DNA of 12,608 bases from Pacificimonas sp036351775 (lineage in GTDB: Bacteria > Pseudomonadota > Alphaproteobacteria > Sphingomonadales > Sphingomonadaceae), in the NCBI GenBank assembly GCA_036351775.1, contig JAZBPX010000015.1:1-12608 (forward strand), read 5' to 3'. This document shows, piece after piece, positions 7,105-12,608 of the stretch. Every line of letters begins with the position of its first letter. Within the stretch, counting starts at the first letter, position 1. The translations under genes and the position numbers were made by a program. The notes below the pieces were generated by a model, which did no database searches, had not been told where the DNA came from, and saw nothing but the letters and a program-made list of their open reading frames with translations.

Positions 7105-7737
7105 TCAGCGGGTCTCGGCATACAGCGCTTCGATCCGGGCGATGTCCGCAGCCCAAACCTCTTCCAGCTGGCCATAATGATATGCACTCAGCGCTTCAGC
7201 GGCCGCGCGCACGTCCGCGGCGGAGGGGGGTTCGCCTGCCGCGCCGTCTGCAGCAGCGACAGGCACGGTTTGCCTGGCGTGCACGATCAGCTGCATCAGC
7301 GAACCCTCACCCGCGGGACGGACGTCATAACTCACGGAAATCGCCGATCCATCGCTGTAGACCACACGAATGGCCATAAACTGAAGCTCGTCGTCCAAGC
7401 TGGTCAGGTGCGCTTCCCGGCGGTCCAGTACACCGCCTGCAGTGCTAGTCACGACCGACCCGCCAAGCCAAGATGTGGCGCTCGGCTCGATCAACTCGAC
7501 GGCGAACCCCAGGTCACGATACTTGTTGCCGTCCACATACATCCGCTTCAGTTCCGCCCACAGAAAATCGGGCGGAACCGCGAATCTGGCGGTGAAATTA
7601 TCGACAAAGTTTATCGCGACCGGATAGCCATCTGCCGCAGCGCCGTCAGTTTCGGCAAGCGCGGGGGTGGACGCGACCGAGAGAAGCGCCGCCACGATGG
7701 GACCGGCAATCAGAAGCATGATGCCGGTCCGCCGCAT
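7105..7737 (-). CDS. Periplasmic START/SRPBCC-like protein coupled to a TonB-dependent receptor
   Basis: The protein has 210 residues with a Sec signal peptide (LLIAGPIVAALLSVASTPALA, cleavage expected after Ala28) and no lipobox, so it should be a soluble periplasmic protein. It is a paralogue of the lipoprotein at 1636-2295. Both share, in order, WAELK/WAHLK, MYVDG/LYIEG, R-x-x-G, LGG, DRRE/SRRE, LDDE/LDEE, MA, VRPAGE/VRPDGE and a closing ARIEA/AILEA helix. The start of the domain (FAVPPDFLWAELKRMY) resembles SRPBCC/START proteins, which bind hydrophobic or aromatic ligands; that is a tentative fold call. The ATG overlaps the receptor stop by one base (TGATG), implying translational coupling and equal supply with the receptor. 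A receptor accessory or periplasmic ligand carrier is a reasonable guess. No named family is recognised. It converges on the transporter pseudogene with no gap. Confidence 0.8.
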   Translation of the reverse strand: MRRTGIMLLIAGPIVAALLSVASTPALAETDGAAADGYPVAINFVDNFTARFAVPPDFLWAELKRMYVDGNKYRDLGFAVELIEPSATSWLGGSVVTSTAGGVLDRREAHLTSLDDELQFMAIRVVYSDGSAISVSYDVRPAGEGSLMQLIVHARQTVPVAAADGAAGEPPSAADVRAAAEALSAYHYGQLEEVWAADIARIEALYAETR

Positions 7738-9890
7738 CAGAAGCCGGCCCGGAACCCGACCCCGATGGTTCGCGGCTGCGTAAAGATCGGCTCGACGAAG
7801 GCACCGAAGTCCGGGTTCACTTCCTTCAGCTCGTTGAAGACGTTGGTTGCAAAGGCGTAGATCTGGAACTGGTCGAAGTCCGCGCTTACCCGGCCATTGA
7901 CCAGAACGCGCGATTCATTCGGCGTGACCGGGTCGAACCCGAGCGCCCCGATCTGGCGCAGGATGATAGCGGCCTCATCCGTGTAATTGATATCGGCGTG
8001 CAGCAGCAGGTCGAAGCTGTCCGAAACCTCGGGCGTCCAGTCCACGGCCGCCGACACATTATAAGGCGGAACCAGGTCGAGCGGGTCACCGGCGATCTTG
8101 TCCACGCTCGTCGTCGAGAAGGTCACGTCGTTGTGACCCATGCTGGCGCTGACCTGCAGCGTATCGCTGGGATTGGCCACGATGGCGAGGTCGAAGCCGA
8201 AGCCGTCGGCCGCCCCGGAATTGAACACCGCGGTACCGGCAGTCGCCGTCACGTTTGTCGACTGCACGTCGGTATAGTCCTGATAGTAAAGCGCCGCCTC
8301 GACATAGAGCGCCCCATCGATGGCCGAGAACTTGGTTCCGGCCTCATAGGTCCACAGGCTCTCCGGATCGAAGGTCCGGTTCTGGGCATCCGCCGCCAGG
8401 TTGATACCGCCAGAGCGGAAGCCGCGCGCGGCTGACGCATAGAAGATGGCGTCGTCGATGGTCGCCGTGATGGACACGCTGGGGTTGAACGTGTCGAAAG
8501 TGGCGTCGGCGGGGCCGACCGGCAGGAGCTGGTTGGCGCCCGGGCCAAGGCCATCGAAATTGGTCGTCAGCGATCGCTGTTCCAGATCCTCCCGGAAATA
8601 GCGCCCGCCCCCCTCGATGGTCAGGTTTTCCACGATGTCGAATTCCAGCTCACCGTAGACCGCGATCGTTTCGCTGGAGGTAGTAGAGTCGAACCGATCG
8701 TTGAAAATGCCAAAGTCGGGGATCGGCGCGGGCTGGTAGATCGAAAAGCTGGTCCCGCTCGTTTCCGCGTCGGCATATACCGCGCCGAGCAGATACCGGA
8801 AACGCTGCGCACTAGCCGATGTGATCCGGAACTCCTGCGAGAACCGCTCGAAGCCGCCATCGGAATCGCTGAACACTTCGGTGAAGGCCGGGAAGCCGAA
8901 CAGCGTATTGAAGAACGGGGCGGTATCACTCCGCGCGGTGTTCGTCTGGTCGATGTAGCCCGTCGCGCTCAACAGGCTGAACGGTCCGAAATCATACGTC
9001 GCGTCGAACGTGCCGAGCCAGTAATTCTGCTCGCCCGGCGTCAGGGACGTCTGCGCCGTGTTCAGGCCGTCCAGCGAGAAGCCGATGCTGTCCTGCTTGG
9101 ACTCATTGTACATGCCCATGGCGGTCAGGGAGAGGCGGTCTGTCGGTTCGACGAGCAGGGTGGCGCGGAGCGTCGTGATCTGCCGGTCGTTATAGTCGTC
9201 CTCGGTCGGGCTATCGACCCACCCGCCGATATCGCGCCGCTGCGCCGCGATCCGCAAACCGGCAACGCCCGGCGCGATCGGCACGTTCAGGACGCCCTCC
9301 GCCCGGTAGCCCATTTCCCCGTCATTGATTGTGCTGACCTCGCCCGCAACACTGACCATCAACTCGTCAAGGTCGGGTTTGGCGGTAATGTAACGGATGG
9401 TGCCGCCCATTGAGTTCTCGCCATAGAGCGTCGGCTGAGGCCCGCGCAGAACCTCGACCCGCTCCATGTCGAGGAACTGAACCTCGACGACGCCGGCCGG
9501 GCCGATGTTCGTTGCGGAGAACTCGTTGATGTAATTTCCGACCGTCGCCTGACCCAGATACTGGGAGACGCCACGAAGCTGGATGCGCTGTGATCCGGGA
9601 CCGATGTCGACCAGGCGCAGGCCGGGAACAGCCGCCTGCACATCGTCGAGGCTGAAGGCATTGCGCCGCTCCAGCTCTTCCGACGTCAACGCCGAGATCG
9701 CGATCGGCACATCGGCGATATTCTGCTCACGCCGCGCTGCCGTAACGACGATGGTGGGGCCGGACCCGCCGCTCTCCGCCTCGACCTCGGTGTCGTCGCC
9801 CATATTCTGTGCCATGGTCGGCATTGCGAGCGCCGCGCTGCTGAGTAGAACCGCGCCGAGTGACAGGCCGCCGATAGGTGCATTTCTCAT
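7737..9890 (-). CDS. TonB-dependent outer-membrane receptor
   Basis: The protein has 717 residues. I chose the ATG at 9890 over the open extension to 10076 because it starts a clear signal peptide (RNAPIGGLSLGAVLLSSAAL, cleavage near MAQ at 26-28) and is preceded by AGGGAGGGA. The extension encodes unrelated polar sequence. After an acidic linker comes a TonB-box-like TIVVTA (46-51). The plug domain follows (DVPIAISALT, DDVQAAVPGL, RIQLRGVSQY, ERVEVLRGPQPTLYGENSMGG, TIRYITAKP). The rest is a 22-strand-type barrel with repeated aromatic strands such as YASAARGFRSGGIN and ends in a terminal Phe (GVGFRAGF). Such receptors import large or scarce molecules using TonB energy. This lineage of receptors is common in sphingomonads and caulobacters for non-siderophore substrates. 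The substrate is not readable, but the neighbours suggest peptides or aromatic compounds. It is the first gene of a two-gene operon with the START-like protein. Confidence 0.93.
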   Translation of the reverse strand: MRNAPIGGLSLGAVLLSSAALAMPTMAQNMGDDTEVEAESGGSGPTIVVTAARREQNIADVPIAISALTSEELERRNAFSLDDVQAAVPGLRLVDIGPGSQRIQLRGVSQYLGQATVGNYINEFSATNIGPAGVVEVQFLDMERVEVLRGPQPTLYGENSMGGTIRYITAKPDLDELMVSVAGEVSTINDGEMGYRAEGVLNVPIAPGVAGLRIAAQRRDIGGWVDSPTEDDYNDRQITTLRATLLVEPTDRLSLTAMGMYNESKQDSIGFSLDGLNTAQTSLTPGEQNYWLGTFDATYDFGPFSLLSATGYIDQTNTARSDTAPFFNTLFGFPAFTEVFSDSDGGFERFSQEFRITSASAQRFRYLLGAVYADAETSGTSFSIYQPAPIPDFGIFNDRFDSTTSSETIAVYGELEFDIVENLTIEGGGRYFREDLEQRSLTTNFDGLGPGANQLLPVGPADATFDTFNPSVSITATIDDAIFYASAARGFRSGGINLAADAQNRTFDPESLWTYEAGTKFSAIDGALYVEAALYYQDYTDVQSTNVTATAGTAVFNSGAADGFGFDLAIVANPSDTLQVSASMGHNDVTFSTTSVDKIAGDPLDLVPPYNVSAAVDWTPEVSDSFDLLLHADINYTDEAAIILRQIGALGFDPVTPNESRVLVNGRVSADFDQFQIYAFATNVFNELKEVNPDFGAFVEPIFTQPRTIGVGFRAGF

Positions 9891-9984
9891 GATTATACTG
9901 TCCCTCCCTAAGACGAGATACCGGCGGCTCACCCCGCCCCAAACGTCCATCAAGCAGCCTCTATCCCGTTTGAAGACGCGCGAT

Positions 9985-10013
9985 ACACTAGTGTTTTGCC
10001 ATTGCTCTAGTAT
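9985..10013. promoter_or_regulatory. Interrupted inverted repeat upstream of the receptor
   Basis: The arms ACACTAGTG (9985-9993) and CTCTAGTAT (10005-10013) are imperfect inverted copies (7 of 9 bases) around an 11-base spacer. The left arm is inside a perfect 10-base palindrome, ACACTAGTGT. It lies about 95-125 bases upstream of the receptor ATG in the divergent region. Positions 9985-10011 share 17 of 27 bases with 2972-2998 ahead of the hydrolase operon. This could be a TetR-type operator; binding is inferred. Confidence 0.35.
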
Positions 10014-10019
10014 AAAAAT

Positions 10020-10092
10020 ACCGTTCGATGCAATGCTGTATCGGGAATGCTCCGGGTGACTGTCACCAGAACGCAACAGCGTTACGAACGGT
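10020..10092. promoter_or_regulatory. Nested palindromes in the receptor/IYD divergent region
   Basis: A perfect 13-bp palindrome, GGTGAC T GTCACC, sits at 10055-10067. It is flanked by an 8-base inverted pair, ACCGTTCG (10020-10027) and CGAACGGT (10085-10092). The whole region between the divergent starts at 9890 and 10136 is non-coding. These symmetrical sites could serve the dehalogenase-like gene, the receptor, or both. No confident sigma-70 promoter could be assigned. Confidence 0.3.
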
Positions 10093-10135
10093 TAGGTATT
10101 GGCTTGAGCGCCAAGGCAAATGATAGAGGTGCGCT

Positions 10136-10810
10136 TTGAAGAACCACGAACACACGCCGTTAACGGATTTTGAGGAGCGCGCGCCGACGCAGATGGCGGC
10201 GGATGCGAAGGCGTTTCTTGATCGCATGGCGAAACGGCATACGGTCCGGGATTTTTCAGACCGCCCGGTCGATCAGGGAATTATTGAGGATGCGATCGCT
10301 ACTGCGGGTCTCGCACCCAGTGGAGCCAACCATCAGCCGTGGCACTTCTGCGCCATCGGCAGCCCGGAGAAGAAGAAGACCCTGCGGGAACTGGCAGAGA
10401 AAGAAGAACGCGAATTCTATGGCGGCAAGGCAAGCGAGGCGTGGCTCGACGCGCTCGATCCGCTCGGTACCGACGATCGGAAGCCCTATCTCGAACACGC
10501 CCCGTGGATCATCGCGATTTTCGGCCAGCGAAAGGGGGGCATTCAGGAGGATGAAACGCAGCAGAATTACTATGTTCCGGAATCCGTGGGTATTGCGATG
10601 GGGTTCCTCATCAGCGCGCTGCACCATGCCGGTCTCTGCATGCTAACCCACACCCCAAAGCCGATGACTTTTCTGCACGACCTTTGCGACCGGCCGAAAA
10701 GCGAAAAGCCGTACTTGCTGCTCGTCGTTGGCTACCCGGCGGAAGGCGCTACCATCCCGCTTCACGCGCTCAATAAAAAACCCTTGACCCAGATCGCCTC
10801 CTTCATCTGA
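10136..10810 (+). CDS. Iodotyrosine deiodinase-like (IYD) flavin reductive dehalogenase, nitroreductase fold
   Basis: The protein has 224 residues. The start is TTG at 10136, chosen because AGAGG lies at 10125-10129; the next in-frame ATG (10193) has a poor site and would remove only non-conserved residues. FMN-contact motifs of the nitroreductase superfamily are present: RHTVRDFSDRPV (34-45), APSGANHQPWHF (60-71), and a C-terminal VVGYP and NKKPLTQI. The IYD-specific lid is present too. Glu91, Tyr95 and Lys116 lie at the spacing of human Glu157, Tyr161 and Lys182, which grip the amino-acid zwitterion of halotyrosine. Thr171/Thr173 in LTHTP match the region of the Thr that tunes flavin N5. 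IYD removes iodide, bromide or chloride from mono/di-halotyrosine with reduced FMN. No membrane anchor is present, so this form is cytoplasmic. It is divergent from the TonB receptor. A general nitroreductase is the alternative, but the lid triad argues against it. Confidence 0.85.
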   Translation: MKNHEHTPLTDFEERAPTQMAADAKAFLDRMAKRHTVRDFSDRPVDQGIIEDAIATAGLAPSGANHQPWHFCAIGSPEKKKTLRELAEKEEREFYGGKASEAWLDALDPLGTDDRKPYLEHAPWIIAIFGQRKGGIQEDETQQNYYVPESVGIAMGFLISALHHAGLCMLTHTPKPMTFLHDLCDRPKSEKPYLLLVVGYPAEGATIPLHALNKKPLTQIASFI

Positions 10811-10847
10811 TCGGCCCCTGGGTGGTGAGCACGCGGGCGGACCGATC
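10809..10847. terminator. Possible bidirectional hairpin between convergent genes
   Basis: GATCGG (10809-10814) pairs with CCGATC (10842-10847), with further G/C-rich partial pairing inside. The element fills the 36-base gap between the convergent stops, and each arm overlaps a stop codon. There is no T-tract, so intrinsic termination is only a possibility. Confidence 0.25.
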
Positions 10848-12608
10848 TACTCCTGCCCGCTCCACGCCTTCAGCCGCGCATCGAGCAGGTCCATGGGAAG
10901 CGAGCCCGGTGCCAGCACCTCGGCATGGAACGCGGGAAAGGTGAAGGCATCGCCAAGCACGGCGCGGGCATCGTCCCGCATTCGCAGCAGCTCCCGCTGC
11001 CCCATCGCATAGGCCAACGCCTGCCCCGGAATATCGGTTGAATAGCGCAGCAACTCGCTATCAATTTCCGCTTCGGAGGCGAAGGTGTTCGCCTGCATGA
11101 AGGCCTTTGCCTCCGCCAGCGACCAGCCCAATGCGTTCATGCCCGTGTCGACCACCAGCCGGTTCGCCAGAAACATCTTCGAGTACAACCGGCCATAGCG
11201 TTCGTACGGGGTACGATACATGCCCATCTCCCCGGCCAGGTCGGCTGCGTATTCCGCCCAGCCTTCGACATAGGCGGTTAGCGGCACGAAGGCATTGGCG
11301 CGGCGCAGCAGCGGCAGGTCCTCATTCTCGACCTGAAGCGCAATCTGGAAATGGTGGCCGGGCAGCAGCTCGTGATAGATCAGCGCAGCAGCATTGGCAT
11401 AGGACGTGCTTTCTGGCTGCGACCCGTTGTAGATATAGGCACCGACCGGCAATTCGGGTGTCGGCGGACGGTAATAGCCGAACGTCATCCCCTGCTCGAC
11501 CTGAGGGGGTGCGCGCTCGACGGTATAGGGTGCCTCGGGCAGCAGCGAGAAGTAGCGTGGCAGCTCGGGTTTGATGCGCTCCATTGCGCGGGCAAAATGT
11601 GCCTCGACCTCATCGGGCGTGGAGGCAGAAAAGCGCGGATCGGCATCTACCAGCGCGGCAAACTCCCGGTTCGTGCCCTCGAAACCCACATCGGCCTTGA
11701 TATTCTCAAGCTCGGCCTTTGCGTCACTCAGGATCTCCTGTCCGATGGCATGGATTATTTCGGGGGAGAGATCGGTATTGGTATGCAGGCGCGTCCACGC
11801 CCGGTAACGCTCTGCACCGCCTGGCTGGTGCATCAGGCCCACACGCTCCGGAGCGGCCTCGACATAAGTCTCGTCCATGACACCACGAAGCGCGCGGAAG
11901 GCGGGCTTGATCTCGCCCTCGACTACGGCCTCGACCGCTGCCTGAAAGGCGGAGCGCTGGGCGTCTGGCACGGCGGACAGCCGCTCGGGTGCGGGCACCA
12001 GCCCCTCGGCCGCGGCCTCCAGGTTCGATGCCACCAGCCGCGCACTGGGAATGGCCGGGCGCGCGACGCGTATGCCGTGCTCCGCCTGGTAAACCAGCTT
12101 GTCCCGCTGCGACCGGATATGCTCCGCATAGGCTCGCATCGCAGCCAGGTAGCGCGCGCGTTCTTCGTCGGTCGATAGCGGCGACGACATTGCCGAGATG
12201 CGGATGTTGTTGTGCCGCCAGCCGCCAGCATAGGGCGTGACCGGAAAGCTATAGAGCCAGAAATCGGGGTATGCCTCCATGCTCTCCGCCAGCCGGAGCA
12301 GGTAGGCATGTGTCAGCGCATCGTCGTCATTCAGAGCCGCGGGATCGATACCGGCTAATGCCGCGCCAAACGCTGCGCCGTCGTTCGCGACCCCCGCCCA
12401 GAACTCCGCGCTGTCCGGCGGCAGGATGGCAATCGGCTCCCCCTTCTGGCTCCGCAGCGACAGGTCATAGGGCAGTAGCGCCTCAACCATTTGATCATGG
12501 AGATACGAAAGCTGCGCTGCGGCATCGACCGCGGCGACGGCCGGGATGGTTTGCGCGGCCTTCGCGTCTGGTTGGGTCTGGCATCCCGCGACCAGCAGCA
12601 GTCCGCCT
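10847..12608 (-). CDS. DUF885 lipoprotein with HExxxGHH metallopeptidase-like motif (5' partial)
   Basis: The frame is open from the stop at 10847 to the right edge, so the start is outside the window. The first visible residues, GGLLLVAGCQTQP, are the end of a lipoprotein signal peptide with lipobox VAGC. The protein is thus membrane-tethered in the periplasm. An internal ATG at 12490 would remove this signal and is not the true start. About 586 residues are visible. The core motif YHELLPGHHFQ lies at residues 372-382 counted from that internal Met. It is followed about 30 residues later by VEGWAEYAADL; both are hallmarks of the DUF885 family. The HExxxGH arrangement plus the EGWAEY glutamates resembles a zinc site, and the family is usually grouped with metallopeptidases, but its substrates are largely uncharacterised. 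With the M3 enzyme it would be the second exported peptidase-like protein of this island. It converges on the IYD-like gene. Confidence 0.88.
   Translation of the reverse strand, partial: GGLLLVAGCQTQPDAKAAQTIPAVAAVDAAAQLSYLHDQMVEALLPYDLSLRSQKGEPIAILPPDSAEFWAGVANDGAAFGAALAGIDPAALNDDDALTHAYLLRLAESMEAYPDFWLYSFPVTPYAGGWRHNNIRISAMSSPLSTDEERARYLAAMRAYAEHIRSQRDKLVYQAEHGIRVARPAIPSARLVASNLEAAAEGLVPAPERLSAVPDAQRSAFQAAVEAVVEGEIKPAFRALRGVMDETYVEAAPERVGLMHQPGGAERYRAWTRLHTNTDLSPEIIHAIGQEILSDAKAELENIKADVGFEGTNREFAALVDADPRFSASTPDEVEAHFARAMERIKPELPRYFSLLPEAPYTVERAPPQVEQGMTFGYYRPPTPELPVGAYIYNGSQPESTSYANAAALIYHELLPGHHFQIALQVENEDLPLLRRANAFVPLTAYVEGWAEYAADLAGEMGMYRTPYERYGRLYSKMFLANRLVVDTGMNALGWSLAEAKAFMQANTFASEAEIDSELLRYSTDIPGQALAYAMGQRELLRMRDDARAVLGDAFTFPAFHAEVLAPGSLPMDLLDARLKAWSGQE

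Noticed and set aside
7177..7860. 227-codon plus-strand frame
   Set aside because: Antisense to the START-like gene and the receptor C-terminus; Arg/Gly-rich with no recognisable features.
9891..10076. 62-codon N-terminal extension of the TonB receptor
   Set aside because: A signal peptide and purine-rich ribosome site support the ATG at 9890; the extension would bury the signal peptide and overlap the palindromic regulatory region.
11351..12178. 275-codon plus-strand frame opposite the DUF885 gene
   Set aside because: The minus strand encodes the clear DUF885 motifs HELLPGHH and EGWAEY, so the plus frame is a shadow.
1..12608. CRISPR array, insertion sequence, tRNA or rRNA
   Set aside because: No regularly spaced repeats, transposase, terminal inverted repeats or RNA-gene folds were recognised on reading the window.

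Overview
The window is about 60 percent GC. It has many TonB-dependent-receptor-type signals, a TolB/TPR winged-helix regulator, a sarcosine oxidase remnant, and Shine-Dalgarno sequences typical of alphaproteobacteria. I infer a chromosomal accessory region of an alphaproteobacterium, perhaps Sphingomonadales or a marine relative. The lineage is inferred from gene content, not proven. I found no rRNA, tRNA, CRISPR array, transposase or phage gene.

Layout. Positions 1-1409 (+) hold the C-terminal part of a CadC/ToxR-like regulator. Its 3' end has been replaced near position 1112 by the reverse complement of the first ~69 codons of a sarcosine oxidase beta-subunit gene (soxB, minus strand, starting at 1319), so this is a rearrangement scar. 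Next comes a plus-strand block: a START/SRPBCC-like lipoprotein (1636-2295), a TetR regulator (2329-2925), a membrane-anchored alpha/beta hydrolase (3016-4245), and an exported M3 zinc peptidase (4242-6383) that overlaps the hydrolase by an ATGA junction. From 6405 to about 7104 lies a badly decayed POT-family di/tripeptide transporter pseudogene. A minus-strand operon follows: a TonB-dependent receptor (9890 to 7737) overlapping by one base a periplasmic protein (7737 to 7105). That protein is a clear paralogue of the lipoprotein at 1636. Divergent from the receptor is a nitroreductase-fold protein (10136-10810, +) that carries the full substrate-recognition signature of iodotyrosine deiodinase. 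A DUF885 lipoprotein with an HExxxGHH metallopeptidase-like motif (minus strand, 10847 to beyond the right edge) closes the window.

How the genes may work together (inference). The receptor would bring an oligopeptide-like or aromatic substrate across the outer membrane. The M3 peptidase and the DUF885 lipoprotein would trim peptides in the periplasm, and the POT transporter, now dead, would once have taken small peptides into the cytoplasm. The IYD-like enzyme would remove halogen from free halotyrosine. The START-like proteins are unexplained; one is translationally coupled to the receptor, which suggests a substrate-binding or receptor-accessory role. The TetR regulator could control the neighbouring units: a 27-bp partly shared sequence lies upstream of both the hydrolase operon and the receptor operon.
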